DNA of 64,000 nt from Helicobacter sp. 12S02232-10 (GCF_002272895.1 NZ_MLAQ01000002.1:124001-188000); one strand, 5' to 3'. Counted from the stretch's first letter, positions 1 to 9,463 are shown. Numbers and translations: made by a program. The notes: generated by a model not told the origin, from the letters alone.

Positions 1-660
1 GGCTACAATTGTGCCATTGCCACTGAGTGCAATCCCCATTGCTTCACAAAGTGTATTCATTGAATTTGCCGTAAACATACCACTGCAACTTCCCCCGCTC
101 GGACAAGCTCTGCATTCAATTTCATAAAGTTTGTCCGCACCGATTTTTTTGGCTTCATAAGCGCCGACTGCTTCAAAGACTTGCGACAATCCTATCCTGC
201 TTCCATCTTCTAGTGTGCCAGCAAGCATAGGACCTCCACTTACAAAAATAGTCGGGACATTGACCCGTAATGCTCCCATTATCATACCTGGGACGATTTT
301 GTCGCAGTTGGGAATGCAAATCATTGCATCAAGCTTATGGGCATTCATCACCGTTTCAATACAATCAGCGATGAGTTCTCTGCTTGGTAGGCTGTAAAGC
401 ATTCCGCTATGCCCCATTGCAATCCCGTCATCTACGCCAATGGTATTAAATTCAAAGGGGACAGCACCGGCTTTTTTAATTTCCTCTTTGATGATTCTAG
501 CATAATCATTTAGGTAATAATGTCCAGGAATAATGTCAATATAGCTGTTAGCGACTCCGATAAAAGGCTTATCAAAATCTTCATCTTTTAGCCCGACTCC
601 TCTGAGCAAACTCCTGTGTGGGGTTCTTGAAAATCCTTTTTTAATTGTGTCGCTTCTCAA
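1..660 (-). CDS. ilvD: Dihydroxy-acid dehydratase, N-terminal 220 codons (cut by window edge)
   Basis: IlvD dehydrates 2,3-dihydroxy-isovalerate and 2,3-dihydroxy-3-methylvalerate in valine and isoleucine synthesis, using an Fe-S cluster. The reverse-strand translation begins [20 protein letters not shown] and continues through the conserved [15 protein letters not shown] (cluster cysteine), GGPMLAG and [20 protein letters not shown] segments, all diagnostic of the family. No ATG lies in frame before this sequence. The first codon that fits the family N-terminus is TTG at 660-658, preceded by an AGGAG about 9 bases upstream, so I take a TTG start. The rest of the protein lies left of base 1. 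The gene diverges from glmS, and its own TATAAT lies at 725-720. Identity is firm; the start is an inference. Confidence 0.93.
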   Translation of the reverse strand, partial: MRSDTIKKGFSRTPHRSLLRGVGLKDEDFDKPFIGVANSYIDIIPGHYYLNDYARIIKEEIKKAGAVPFEFNTIGVDDGIAMGHSGMLYSLPSRELIADCIETVMNAHKLDAMICIPNCDKIVPGMIMGALRVNVPTIFVSGGPMLAGTLEDGSRIGLSQVFEAVGAYEAKKIGADKLYEIECRACPSGGSCSGMFTANSMNTLCEAMGIALSGNGTIVA

Positions 661-719
661 TCTTTCGTCTCCTAGGGTGGCTTTGAGTCTTTTAGTTGTT
701 TAAAAATCCATATCTAGAT

Positions 720-725
720 ATTATA
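720..725 (-). promoter_or_regulatory. -10 element of ilvD
   Basis: Reading the minus strand gives a perfect TATAAT about 60 bases before the TTG start of ilvD. The predicted leader is roughly 50 bases. This is the sigma-70-type -10 of Helicobacter, where -35 boxes are usually poor. Confidence 0.55.
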
Positions 726-756
726 CTTTAAAAATTTGAACCCGTCTTTATTTTGT

Positions 757-762
757 TATAAT
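757..762 (+). promoter_or_regulatory. Extended -10 element of glmS
   Basis: TGTTATAAT, an extended -10 (TG-N-TATAAT), lies 37 bases before the glmS ATG. It is set back to back with the ilvD -10 at 725-720 in the divergent intergenic space. Confidence 0.6.
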
Positions 763-798
763 TGAACATAAGTTTTGAAATCATTTATAAGGCTTTGA

Positions 799-2586
799 AT
801 GTGCGGGATTGTTGGATATATCGGCAAGCAGGAAAAAAAAGAAATTTTAATTAACGGCTTAAAAGAACTTGAATATAGGGGTTATGACAGCGCAGGAATT
901 GCTGTTTTAAAAGACGGAGAATTAACAACTTTTAAGTCTGTGGGAAAGATTTATAATCTTGAAAATAAATGTGCGGATTTTTTTTCAGAGGGTTTTGGTT
1001 TAGGCATAGCTCATACAAGATGGGCAACTCATGGTAAGCCCACTGAAATCAATGCCCATCCTCAAAGTGCAGAATTCAGCAATGTTGTTCATAACGGGAT
1101 CATTGAGAATTATCAAGAAATCAAAAAAGACCTTGAGAAAAAAGGGCATCAATTTTTGAGTCAAACTGACACTGAAGTTATTGTGCGTTTGTTTGAGGAG
1201 CATTTAAAAGATACGAAAAATCCTTTCAAAGCGTTTCAAAAGACCATTGCATCTCTTAAGGGTGCTTATGCGATTTTACTCATAAGTAAAGAATCTCCCG
1301 ATAAGATTTTTTATGCTAAAAGCGGATCGCCACTCATTATCGGAAAAGGTAAAGAAGATGTATTTTTTGCGAGTTCAGATGCCCCTTTGATTGGTTATGC
1401 AGATAAAGTGGTTTATCTAGAAGATGGGGCGATGGGGTATATGGATGCTCATAGCTTTGACTTGCTTCAAAATGCCAAGCCTTTAGCTAAAAATAAGGCT
1501 TATGCTCAAAAAGAAGGCTTTAGGTATTTTATGGAAAAAGAGATTTATGAACAGCATAAGGTTTTGCTTGAAACAATGATGGGGAGAGTCAGTGAGGAAG
1601 GAATTTTTTTAGAGTCGATTGCGCCTGATTTTTTTGAAGGGATTGAAACGATTACAATTTGTGCGTGCGGGACGAGCTATTATGCAGGAATGAGTGCAAA
1701 ATATTTGCTAGAGCGCTTTGCAAAAGTCAGAACTCAAGTCGTGATTGCTAGTGAATTCAGATATGCTCAACCGGTTATGGGTAAGGGCGAACTTTTTATC
1801 GTAATTTCTCAAAGTGGTGAGACTGCTGATACGCTTGAAGCTCTCAAGCTTGCTAAAAAAAATTCACTCAAAACATTAGCAATTTGCAATGTTGATAATT
1901 CTTCAATTGTGCGTGAAAGCGATGGAGTGATTTTAACCCGTGCAGGGATTGAAAAAGGTGTGGCTTCCACAAAGGCTTTTGCAACTCAAGTGATGGTACT
2001 TTGGATATTGAGTGTTTATTTGGCACATCAAAGAGGACTTTTGGATAAAAACGCTTTAAAAAATCAGATTGCCTCAATGCTCAAAGCTGCCAAAGCTACG
2101 GAAGTAAATGCCAAACTTCACGAGAGGCTAAAAAGGCTTTCAAAAAGATATTTGCACGGACACGGATTTTTCTTTATCGGAAGAGATATTTTCTATCCGC
2201 TTGCTCTTGAGGGAGCATTGAAGCTCAAAGAAATTAGTTATTTGCACGCTGAGGGTTATCCTAGCGGGGAGATGAAGCACGGACCCATTGCACTTGTAGA
2301 TTCTTTGCTTTTTACATTTGCACTTTTACCCAAGCATCTTTTGTATGATAAGGCAAAAGGTAATATTGAGGAGCTTAGTGCAAGAGATGCTACCATTTGT
2401 GTCATCAGTTCAGAGGATTTTGAGAGTGCTGATGATATGATTTATATCAAGCCTGCTGATGACTATATGGAGGAATTTTTTTCAATGATGGTTGTTTTGC
2501 AACTTTTGGCATTAGAAATTGGTATCAAGCTTGGGAATGATGTGGATATGCCTAGAAATTTGGCAAAAAGCGTTACGGTAGAGTGA
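799..2586 (+). CDS. glmS: Glutamine--fructose-6-phosphate aminotransferase (isomerizing)
   Basis: GlmS makes glucosamine-6-phosphate from fructose-6-phosphate and glutamine, the entry to UDP-GlcNAc for peptidoglycan and lipopolysaccharide. The 595-residue protein begins MCGIVGYIG, so the N-terminal amidase nucleophile Cys2 is present, followed by the YRGYDSAG and THGKP segments of the class II amidotransferase fold. The C-terminal half holds two SIS domains, with CGTSYYAG, SQSGETADT and ASTKAFATQV, and ends in the typical KSVTVE tail needed for the sugar site. Length is close to the family norm of about 600. It is a single gene that converges on the outer-membrane-like gene to its right, with only one base between the stops. 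Confidence 0.97.
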   Translation: MCGIVGYIGKQEKKEILINGLKELEYRGYDSAGIAVLKDGELTTFKSVGKIYNLENKCADFFSEGFGLGIAHTRWATHGKPTEINAHPQSAEFSNVVHNGIIENYQEIKKDLEKKGHQFLSQTDTEVIVRLFEEHLKDTKNPFKAFQKTIASLKGAYAILLISKESPDKIFYAKSGSPLIIGKGKEDVFFASSDAPLIGYADKVVYLEDGAMGYMDAHSFDLLQNAKPLAKNKAYAQKEGFRYFMEKEIYEQHKVLLETMMGRVSEEGIFLESIAPDFFEGIETITICACGTSYYAGMSAKYLLERFAKVRTQVVIASEFRYAQPVMGKGELFIVISQSGETADTLEALKLAKKNSLKTLAICNVDNSSIVRESDGVILTRAGIEKGVASTKAFATQVMVLWILSVYLAHQRGLLDKNALKNQIASMLKAAKATEVNAKLHERLKRLSKRYLHGHGFFFIGRDIFYPLALEGALKLKEISYLHAEGYPSGEMKHGPIALVDSLLFTFALLPKHLLYDKAKGNIEELSARDATICVISSEDFESADDMIYIKPADDYMEEFFSMMVVLQLLALEIGIKLGNDVDMPRNLAKSVTVE

Positions 2587-2587
2587 T

Positions 2588-3289
2588 TTAGAATTTATAG
2601 TTATACATCACATAGGGCATAATGCTAGTCTCAAATTTTCTGCTATTGAGGAGTTCTTTGGCAGTTGGAAGTATCTTGAAGCCAAATTCAATGCGGTGTT
2701 TGACAAACATACTCAAGGTCACGCCTCCTTCTATCATAATGCCGGCAGTATAAATAGCTTTTTTAAATAAAGAAAAATCTTGATTGTCTGCATAAATTGT
2801 GGCACCACCACCAATACCTGCAAAAGCTCCTAAAAAATGCTTATAGGTTTTGCTTAGGGGAAACTCCCCGATAATATCAATGCCCAAAGAAAGCATTGAA
2901 TAAAATGAGTGGCTTGGATCTTTTATAAAATTATAGTTAATAAATCCTGTTGCAAGGTCTAATCCAAAAAATCCCCTTATAGCGATGTTTTTATTAAAAA
3001 ATGTTTGAACCCCACCTTTTAAGGATAGGATTGCTGGTAGGCTTATTTGATTTTCTTCTTTGTAGTTTTTTTTAACTTGAAATCCTCCGATTCCAATTCC
3101 AATGTATTTGCCACTTTTTTTTCGGATCAACTCTTGTCTTTCTCGGATTTGAGCGATTCCATACTCTTCGTTTTCTTTTTTTGGAATTGAAATATTGACA
3201 GATTTAGAGTTGTTCCAAGTATCATCTTGTGCGCTTAAAATGACAGCCAAAAATAATGTGCATAAAAAAAGCTTTTGAAGTTTTTTCAT
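2588..3289 (-). CDS. Helicobacter outer-membrane-like protein
   Basis: A 233-residue secreted protein with a clear signal peptide (MKKLQKLFLCTLFLAVILSA, cleavage expected near residue 20). A short charged linker with an arginine/lysine-rich segment follows (about residues 45-60), then alternating glycine- and aromatic-rich strands such as GKYIGIGIGGFQV and LGAFAGIGGGATIYA. It ends in YNYKF, and a C-terminal phenylalanine after alternating hydrophobics is the BAM signature of Gram-negative outer-membrane beta-barrels. I expect a small 8-stranded barrel like the short Helicobacter OMPs, but cannot name a subfamily or ligand. It begins 79 bases from the divergent Mla operon, and an AAAGG-type ribosome site precedes the ATG. 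Confidence 0.7.
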   Translation of the reverse strand: MKKLQKLFLCTLFLAVILSAQDDTWNNSKSVNISIPKKENEEYGIAQIRERQELIRKKSGKYIGIGIGGFQVKKNYKEENQISLPAILSLKGGVQTFFNKNIAIRGFFGLDLATGFINYNFIKDPSHSFYSMLSLGIDIIGEFPLSKTYKHFLGAFAGIGGGATIYADNQDFSLFKKAIYTAGIMIEGGVTLSMFVKHRIEFGFKILPTAKELLNSRKFETSIMPYVMYNYKF

Positions 3290-3335
3290 CCTTTTGCCTT
3301 ACAAGCGACATAGTTGTTATGCAACTCTTTTTTGT

Positions 3336-3341
3336 TATAAT
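3336..3341 (+). promoter_or_regulatory. Extended -10 element of the Mla operon
   Basis: TGTTATAAT lies 28 bases before the first ATG of the five-gene lipid-transport operon. The leader would be about 20 bases and contains GAGGAAGGA as the ribosome site. Confidence 0.6.
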
Positions 3342-3368
3342 ATTTAATAAAAATGTCGAGGAAGGACA

Positions 3369-4496
3369 ATGCCACAAACCTCTTTGAGAATTATACAAGA
3401 TTCTCAAAAAACAATTGTTTCTCTTGAGGGGAATTGGAATTTTCAGACAAACTCCAAGTATTTGGAGGCGCTTAAAGTTTCTTTAAAAGATGTTAAAAAA
3501 ACACCTTTGGTGATTGATTTTGGCTCAGTTGTTCATCTTGATTTTGTTTTTGCTGTTTTTTTACTCAATCTTTTAAAATCTTTTTCCCTTCATCCTGAAT
3601 TGATAAATGTTTCTGACAAGATGGAGAGGATTTTAGAAATCGTTCGTGCTTGGATTTCTAAAGAAAATTTAGATCAAAAAAATTTCAGACCAAATCGATT
3701 TGGGAATATTTTTGAAAAGATGGGTAAGCATATCGAGAGATTTTACCAGAATTCTTTGGATTTTTTAAATTTTTGTGGGATGACGCTTTATTTTTTTGGT
3801 CAATCTTTACGCCATCCATCAAAAATACGCATTGCTCCTTTGTTTTATCACATCAATGAATCTGGTTTTAAGGCTTTGCCAGTAAGTATTTTGACAGCTT
3901 TTATCGTAGGTTCTGCTGTTACACTTCAAGGAGCAATGCAACTTCAAGGGATGGGCGTTCCTCTGATGAGTATTGAGACGACTGCTAAACTTTCTTTGCG
4001 CGAAATGGGTCCTTTTATTTTGGCTTTAGTGATAGCAGGTAGGAGTGCTTCGAGTTTCACAGCACAAATTGGGGTGATGAGGATTACTGAGGAGCTTGAT
4101 GCGATGAAAACAATGAGTTTTAATCTTTTTGAGTTTTTGGTTTTACCCCGTGTTCTTGCACTTGTAGTCGCAATGCCTCTGTTGGTATTTTTGGCAGATG
4201 CATTTGCTTTGTTTGGCGGAATGGTTGCAATTAAATACCAACTTGGAATTGGTTTTGGTCATTATATTGAACGTTTCTATGAGACGGTGAGTTGGAATCA
4301 TTTTTGGGTAGGAATGCTGAAGGCTCCTTTTTTTGGTTGGGCAATCGCAATGGTTGGTTGTTTCAGGGGATTTGAAGTTAAGGGCGACACTGAGTCGGTA
4401 GGAAAGCTTACGACAATCAGTGTCGTGAATGCTCTTTTTTGGATTATTTTTATTAACGCCGTTTTTTCAGTTATTTTTACAAAGTTAAATATATGA
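3369..4496 (+). CDS. mlaE: MlaE-family ABC permease with N-terminal STAS-like domain
   Basis: The inner-membrane permease of an Mla-type ABC system that moves phospholipids between inner and outer membranes. The first ~110 residues resemble a STAS domain (a VIDFGSVVHLDFVFAVFLLN stretch), a role that MlaB fills as a separate protein in E. coli, so this is a natural MlaB-MlaE fusion. Residues from about 160 hold the MlaE core: ALPVSILTAFIVGSAVTLQG, GPFILALVIAGRSASSFTAQ, the ITEELDAMKTM coupling helix and five or so membrane segments. Length is 375 against ~260 for stand-alone MlaE; the STAS part accounts for the difference. The stop overlaps the ATP-binding gene by four bases (ATGA). The same arrangement is known in H. 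pylori. Confidence 0.9.
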   Translation: MPQTSLRIIQDSQKTIVSLEGNWNFQTNSKYLEALKVSLKDVKKTPLVIDFGSVVHLDFVFAVFLLNLLKSFSLHPELINVSDKMERILEIVRAWISKENLDQKNFRPNRFGNIFEKMGKHIERFYQNSLDFLNFCGMTLYFFGQSLRHPSKIRIAPLFYHINESGFKALPVSILTAFIVGSAVTLQGAMQLQGMGVPLMSIETTAKLSLREMGPFILALVIAGRSASSFTAQIGVMRITEELDAMKTMSFNLFEFLVLPRVLALVVAMPLLVFLADAFALFGGMVAIKYQLGIGFGHYIERFYETVSWNHFWVGMLKAPFFGWAIAMVGCFRGFEVKGDTESVGKLTTISVVNALFWIIFINAVFSVIFTKLNI

Positions 4497-5263
4497 AACC
4501 GATTATCCAAGTCAAAAACCTTCATAACGCTTATGGAAATGAAATTATCCACGATGGGATTAGCTTTGATGTCAAACCTGGAGAAATTTTTGCCATTTTG
4601 GGCGGGAGCGGGAGTGGAAAAAGCACGCTATTGCGTAGTATGATACTCTTAAATCGTCCAAGTGCAGGAGAAATCAATTTGTTTGGTTATGATATTTGGA
4701 ATCTGCAAGATAAAGACAGGTATAAGGTTCTCAATCGTTGTGGCGTATTGTTTCAATTTGGAGCCCTCTACAGCTCTTTGAATGTTTTGGAAAATGTTGG
4801 CATTATGCTTGAGGAGCATAGCGCTTATCCCCAAGAGAGTATTGAAGAAATTTCAAAGATGTGGTTGGATATGGCAGGATTGGACAAAAAGACCTATTAT
4901 CTTTATCCCTATGAGCTTAGTGGAGGAATGAAGAAAAGAGTTGGTTTGGCTAGGGCAATGGCATTGGGTCCTGAGATTTTATTTTTGGATGAGCCTACTA
5001 GTGGGCTTGATCCTGCAAGTGCAGGTAAATTTGATTCTTTGATTATGAAACTCAAAGAGACTTTGCATTTAACAATTGTAATGATCACACACGATTTAGA
5101 TTCGATCAAAGACGTTGTGGATCGGTTTATTTTGTTAAAGGATCGCCATATTGATTTTGAGGGAAATTTGGATGAATTTATTTTGGAGGCTCGCCAAAGA
5201 GGTCTTCCAAAAGATAATTTATTTAACTCAAAACGAGGAGAAAAATTTTGGAAAGACATATAA
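4493..5263 (+). CDS. mlaF: MlaF-family ABC transporter ATP-binding protein
   Basis: This ATPase powers the Mla-type lipid transporter. The 256-residue protein has Walker A GGSGSGKST, a Q-loop around LFQFGALYSSL (typical of MlaF), the ABC signature LSGGMKKRVGLARA, Walker B EILFLDEPTSGLDP and the switch histidine in MITHDLDS. It starts inside the permease stop (ATGA overlap) and its end overlaps the MlaD gene by 16 bases, so the subunits are translationally coupled. All catalytic motifs are intact. Confidence 0.94.
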   Translation: MKPIIQVKNLHNAYGNEIIHDGISFDVKPGEIFAILGGSGSGKSTLLRSMILLNRPSAGEINLFGYDIWNLQDKDRYKVLNRCGVLFQFGALYSSLNVLENVGIMLEEHSAYPQESIEEISKMWLDMAGLDKKTYYLYPYELSGGMKKRVGLARAMALGPEILFLDEPTSGLDPASAGKFDSLIMKLKETLHLTIVMITHDLDSIKDVVDRFILLKDRHIDFEGNLDEFILEARQRGLPKDNLFNSKRGEKFWKDI

Positions 5264-6036
5264 ACTACACTATCATCGGAGGAATATTTTTTGCCGTGAT
5301 CGTGTGTATGGTAATTTTTATACTTTGGATAGGACGTATCGGTGTTGATGAAAGTAAATATCGCACTTACTATGTCTATACCGATAAAGAAGTATCTGGA
5401 ATTGGTCCAGATACGCCGGTGAAATACAAGGGGATAACGATTGGAAGCGTGACTAAAATCGGTTTTGATAAAGATAAGCTTGGAATGGTAAAAATTGATC
5501 TTGCCATTAATGCTTCTATCCCTATTCGCAAAGGATCGTCAGTTATGATTGATTCTCAAGGACTTGCGGGTTTGAGCTATCTTTCTCTCAAACAAAGCGA
5601 TAATCCTGAATTTATTGATGATAAAGATCTGCGAGTATTGGAGTTTAAGCAGAATTTTTTAGGCAGGATAGCTTCCAATGCCGATGAGGTTACTAAAGAA
5701 CTTTTAATTGTTCTTAAAAATGTTAAAGAACTCACAGATGCTAAAAATGTGCAAAATGTTTCAAATATTATCAAATCGCTAGACTCACTTACAGAGGGAC
5801 TTGCCAAGACAAAAGATAATATTACAGCGTTATCAAAAAATTCCAATATGTTATTATTGAATCTTAACCATAAAATTGAAAATGGAGATTATGATTTGAA
5901 AAAAATCTTAAATCCGGTTGTGATGGAGCTTGAAATGAGTCTAAAAAGTATGGATAGGGTTTTTCAGAAAGGTTCGAATTTGCTTGATAAGTTTGACTCT
6001 GACCCTTATAATACAATTTTTGGAGAGAAAAAATGA
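5248..6036 (+). CDS. mlaD: MlaD-like MCE-domain substrate-binding protein
   Basis: The periplasmic MCE subunit that forms the lipid-binding ring of the Mla system. A single membrane anchor (IIGGIFFAVIVCMVIFIL, residues about 9-27) is followed by one MCE domain (about residues 40-120), with the motif SGIGPDTPVKYKGITIGSV and the pore-loop region around GLAGLSYLSL. A long helical, coiled-coil-prone tail runs from about residue 135 to the end. The start codon is TTG at 5248, chosen because a strong GAGGAG lies just upstream and no ATG fits. Its last codon overlaps the lipoprotein gene by four bases. Confidence 0.9.
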   Translation: MERHINYTIIGGIFFAVIVCMVIFILWIGRIGVDESKYRTYYVYTDKEVSGIGPDTPVKYKGITIGSVTKIGFDKDKLGMVKIDLAINASIPIRKGSSVMIDSQGLAGLSYLSLKQSDNPEFIDDKDLRVLEFKQNFLGRIASNADEVTKELLIVLKNVKELTDAKNVQNVSNIIKSLDSLTEGLAKTKDNITALSKNSNMLLLNLNHKIENGDYDLKKILNPVVMELEMSLKSMDRVFQKGSNLLDKFDSDPYNTIFGEKK

Positions 6037-6593
6037 AAAAAGCAGGAATTGTTGTTTTCGCTTTAATTTTAGGGGGATGTGTGAGCTTGAAGATAAAGTC
6101 AGAGTCGCCTAAAATTGAAGAGTATGATTTAAATGGTAAATTTCAGACCTCTATAAAATGCGAAAAGTATAAAAATCTTGCTTTAATTGGAGTTGATAGT
6201 GCTCCAAGTTATGATACAAAAAATATTTTAAAACGCTTTGATGATGGTAAGATAGAGGCTTTAGAGGGAAAAAAATGGATTGATTTGCCTAAAAATATGT
6301 TTGTAAATTTATTGGTTCAAGAGGCTTCAAAACATTGTGTGTTGGTTTCTTTACCACCTTTTGGAGTTTATAATCCGCAAAAAATACTTAAAGTTAATAT
6401 TTTAGCTTTTGATGTCAGTGGGAGCGAAGCACCTAAAGCAAGGATTGCTTTGAGTTATGAGTTTTTTGTATCAGGGAAGAAAATAGAAGGTATTTTAGCA
6501 GATCAAGAAGCGATAAAAGGGAATGATATTAAAGCATTACAAGAGGTTTCAAAACGCGTTGCAGATAATTTAGTAGAATTATTCGGATTTTGA
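6033..6593 (+). CDS. ABC-transport auxiliary lipoprotein of the Mla operon
   Basis: A 186-residue lipoprotein with a lipobox at the end of a short signal peptide (LILGGC, Cys16). The rest resembles the ABC-type transport auxiliary lipoprotein family that accompanies MCE transporters, with a LGVDSAP-like early strand (LIGVDSAPSYDTKNI) and a C-terminal helix (EVSKRVADNLVELF). In related systems the lipoprotein links the MCE ring to the outer membrane, a role filled by MlaA or PqiC elsewhere. It overlaps mlaD by four bases, so co-translation is expected. The family call rests on operon position and weak sequence likeness. Confidence 0.75.
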   Translation: MKKAGIVVFALILGGCVSLKIKSESPKIEEYDLNGKFQTSIKCEKYKNLALIGVDSAPSYDTKNILKRFDDGKIEALEGKKWIDLPKNMFVNLLVQEASKHCVLVSLPPFGVYNPQKILKVNILAFDVSGSEAPKARIALSYEFFVSGKKIEGILADQEAIKGNDIKALQEVSKRVADNLVELFGF

Positions 6594-6595
6594 AA

Positions 6596-7012
6596 ATGAA
6601 AATATTTATTTATTGCTTGATTTTATTATTTATTGCTTGTTCTGATAAGCAAAGTAGTGATGTTGGTGAAAAGGAGCTAAACGAAAATTTTAAAGGGGAT
6701 TTTGTAAATTCCAAATATGTGATGAATCTAGGCGATGCTGCTTGGGAAGCATTGTATTTGCAAAGACTTAAAAATGGGAAATATGTTTTGACTTTTAGCA
6801 TCATTACTCCCAATCAAAGCAAAGATTGCATACTTGAGGGCGAAGGAAGACAAAAAGGGAATCGATTTTATTTTAAAAGCTCTCCAAATTCTTTAGAAAT
6901 TTTGCTCATCCAAAAAGATGAGGAACTTGTAATCAGTGGAGATAAAGTCAAAATAAGTCAAGTTTGCGGGAAAGATCATCACGCATTAGGAACTTATGAG
7001 CTTGCACAATAA
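6596..7012 (+). CDS. Small lipoprotein of unknown function at the end of the Mla operon
   Basis: A 138-residue protein with a signal peptide ending in LLFIAC (lipobox Cys), so it is probably an outer-membrane or inner-membrane lipoprotein. I do not recognise the mature domain. It contains beta-rich stretches (KYVLTFSIIT, RFYFKSSPNSLEILLI) and two later cysteines (one in DCILEG, one in QVCGKDHH) that could pair. A TTG six bases upstream is also possible, but the ATG at 6596 gives the more usual signal peptide. It starts three bases after the preceding stop, so it is the fifth gene of the operon, and it converges on recG with one base between stops. Confidence 0.65.
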   Translation: MKIFIYCLILLFIACSDKQSSDVGEKELNENFKGDFVNSKYVMNLGDAAWEALYLQRLKNGKYVLTFSIITPNQSKDCILEGEGRQKGNRFYFKSSPNSLEILLIQKDEELVISGDKVKISQVCGKDHHALGTYELAQ

Positions 7013-7013
7013 T

Positions 7014-8864
7014 TTAGATGCCAAGATATTCTTTAACTTCAGAAAGAATTTTGGCATCTGTTCGCATATCAAAAAATTCAAACTCTGCCCCGCTTTGTCT
7101 CTCACCATTGATTAAATCTCCGCTATTGCGGTATTTAAGATCGATTTCGGCGATGTCAAATCCACTTAGATTTTTACAAAATTCTTCCAAACGCTTGGAT
7201 TCTTTTAAATTGGTGTATAAAAAACAATAACCTTTTAATCCGTTTCGACTCACTCTGCCACGTAATTGATGGAGTGTGGCAAGGCCGAGTCTTTCAGGAG
7301 CAACGATAACTATCGTAGAAAGTCTTGGTAATGAAATACCCACTTCTATGAGTGTTGTGGCTAAAAGAATGCTTCCCTTATCTCTAAAATTTTCTAAAAC
7401 TTGCTCTTTGTCTTTGTCCTTACCTGAAGTGACATAGACATTTTTAAAATGTTTTTGCCAAAATTCCTGCCCCTCTTTTAGGGAGAGATAATCAAAATTT
7501 TCGCTTTCTTCTACCAATGGATAAACGACAACAACTTGCCTGTTTTGAGCGACTTCGTTTTGAATATGGTAGATGAGATTAGGAAATTTTGATTTGTTGA
7601 TGATTGTGGTTGTAATATTTTTTTTGAATGGAAGATCTCTAATGAAACTAAAGTCAATCAAGCTTGAATTCAGCATTGCCATTGTTCGAGGTATGGGGGT
7701 GGCAGAAAACTGCAATACGTGAGGTTTTTTTGTGGAATTTGAGGTTTTTTCTTCGGTAAGCTTTTCAAGCTGATGGCGTTGTTTGGTGCCAAAGCGATGT
7801 TGTTCATCTGTCATAATGAGGGCAAAATCTTGAGTTTTAAATTCTCGGTAGAGTAATACCTGAGTTCCGATGATAAAATGTTCCTCTTCTTTAAAGAACC
7901 CTTCTTCTGCTTCTTCTTTGGAATTCCCGATAATGAGTTTGGTGCGGATATGTTTGGGGAGGAATTTTTGTGCTTCTTCATAAAGTTGTTTGGCTAAAAT
8001 TGTTGTGGGTGCCATCAATAAGGATTTATAGGGATATGCCATTGTGACTGCACTTAGAATTACAATTGTTTTGCCACAACCCACATCGCCCATAATGAGA
8101 CGTTTAGCTGCTACAGATTTTTTAAGATCGGATGCGATGGTTTCTATTGCTTTGGTTTGAGCATTTGTAAGCTTAAAGGGCAAGGAATCAATAAAGGGTT
8201 TATAATCGCTTTTGCAGATATATTTGCTTTCAAAATATCTTCTTTTTTTTGAGAGGCGTTTCAAATATGAATAAATTTCAATCCATTTGAGAGCCTTTAA
8301 ATGAGGCGCAGGTAAGGAGGCATTTTTTTGATATTCTAAAAGAAATTTTTTGGAAGGATTGAAAATCTCTTCAATAAGAATTGCAATTTTTTGAGGTAAT
8401 CCCTCTGCGATGAGGTTTTCTTGAATTAAGAGTTTTTGGGCAAGTTCAGAAATGCTTGAAGATTTTATTGCCGTGCTTTTGAAATTCAGAATGATTTGAC
8501 CTTGCGTTTGAATTATTTTTGGTTGGTTCATAAAGTATTTGCCAAATTTTTGTTCAATTTTTCCCAATACAAAAAGCTCTTTGTTTGTTGTATAAATAGT
8601 TTTATGGAAACTTTTGGCGTTAAAAATCATTATTTGAAGCGGTTTTTGAAATTTGACCATCCAAGCTTGCAGTTTAAGAATATTTTTTCCTCTAATAAAA
8701 TCAACCTGATTGATTTGTATTTCAACTGCGCCTTCAAAAGGGGAATTTAAAGATTCTATCAGGGAGGTATCAGTGTAAGATTTTGGAATATAAGTGGCGA
8801 AAGAGAGGAGGTCTGGACGACCTAATTTTTGTAACTTCGCATAATCGGCATCAGATATTTTCAT
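7014..8864 (-). CDS. recG: ATP-dependent DNA helicase RecG
   Basis: RecG remodels stalled replication forks and recombination intermediates by branch migration. The 616-residue protein shows an N-terminal OB/wedge part (about residues 45-150), then a superfamily 2 helicase core: Walker A GDVGCGKT, motif Ia APTTILAKQ, motif II MTDEQHRFG (the DEQH box typical of RecG), motif III QFSATPIPRT and motif VI QLRGRVSRNG. A TRG-like C-terminus follows. It is shorter than E. coli RecG (693), as is usual in Helicobacter. It stands alone on the minus strand, divergent from queF. Confidence 0.95.
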   Translation of the reverse strand: MKISDADYAKLQKLGRPDLLSFATYIPKSYTDTSLIESLNSPFEGAVEIQINQVDFIRGKNILKLQAWMVKFQKPLQIMIFNAKSFHKTIYTTNKELFVLGKIEQKFGKYFMNQPKIIQTQGQIILNFKSTAIKSSSISELAQKLLIQENLIAEGLPQKIAILIEEIFNPSKKFLLEYQKNASLPAPHLKALKWIEIYSYLKRLSKKRRYFESKYICKSDYKPFIDSLPFKLTNAQTKAIETIASDLKKSVAAKRLIMGDVGCGKTIVILSAVTMAYPYKSLLMAPTTILAKQLYEEAQKFLPKHIRTKLIIGNSKEEAEEGFFKEEEHFIIGTQVLLYREFKTQDFALIMTDEQHRFGTKQRHQLEKLTEEKTSNSTKKPHVLQFSATPIPRTMAMLNSSLIDFSFIRDLPFKKNITTTIINKSKFPNLIYHIQNEVAQNRQVVVVYPLVEESENFDYLSLKEGQEFWQKHFKNVYVTSGKDKDKEQVLENFRDKGSILLATTLIEVGISLPRLSTIVIVAPERLGLATLHQLRGRVSRNGLKGYCFLYTNLKESKRLEEFCKNLSGFDIAEIDLKYRNSGDLINGERQSGAEFEFFDMRTDAKILSEVKEYLGI

Positions 8865-8888
8865 AGGCGCATTTTATTATAAAATTTG

Positions 8889-8894
8889 TATAAT
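8889..8894 (+). promoter_or_regulatory. Extended -10 element of queF
   Basis: TTTGTATAAT, with TG directly before TATAAT, lies 22 bases before the queF ATG. A TAGGAGA ribosome site sits between. Confidence 0.55.
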
Positions 8895-8915
8895 CACAAA
8901 TTATAGGAGAAAGAA

Positions 8916-9395
8916 ATGGACAAAAATAAATTAAGTCTTTTGGGAAATCAAAACGTTGCATATGATTTTAATTATAATCCTGATATTTTAGAAGTCTTTG
9001 AAAACAAACATCTTGAAAATGATTATTTTGTCAAATTTAATTGTCCGGAATTTACAAGCCTTTGCCCAATAACTTCCCAGCCTGATTTTGCTACTCTTTA
9101 TATCAGCTATATCCCCCAACTTAAAATGGTCGAATCTAAATCTTTGAAACTTTATTTGTTTAGTTTCCGTAATCACGGGGATTTTCACGAGGATTGTATG
9201 AATATAATTTTGAAAGATTTAGTAAGAGTAATGGAGCCTAAATATATTGAAGTTTGGGGAAAATTTACCCCAAGAGGAGGGATCAGCATTGATCCTTATG
9301 TAAATTACGGCATTATGGGTACAAAATATGAAAAAATGGCAGAGTATCGCCTTTTAAATCACGATCTTTATCCTGAAAAAATTGACAATCGTTAA
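8916..9395 (+). CDS. queF: NADPH-dependent 7-cyano-7-deazaguanine reductase
   Basis: QueF reduces preQ0 to preQ1 in queuosine tRNA modification, a four-electron nitrile reduction. The 159-residue protein is the short, unimodular (YkvM-type) form. It has the catalytic cysteine C50 in [13 protein letters not shown] with the acidic partner D57, the QueF motif E73-S-K-S-L-K-L-Y, and the NADPH/substrate segment [11 protein letters not shown] (H87, E92). The gene is monocistronic, with its own promoter. Downstream, at 9464, the decayed accessory island begins. Confidence 0.95.
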   Translation: MDKNKLSLLGNQNVAYDFNYNPDILEVFENKHLENDYFVKFNCPEFTSLCPITSQPDFATLYISYIPQLKMVESKSLKLYLFSFRNHGDFHEDCMNIILKDLVRVMEPKYIEVWGKFTPRGGISIDPYVNYGIMGTKYEKMAEYRLLNHDLYPEKIDNR

Positions 9396-9463
9396 GTTCG
9401 AAAAATATCAGATAGATTGCAAATAAATGAAGAAATAGCATTTTTTATTTCGTATTTTTTTAA

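Noticed and set aside
5970-5990. GGTTCGAATTTGC as a tRNA T-loop
   Set aside because: It is inside the mlaD reading frame and has no acceptor or anticodon stem around it.
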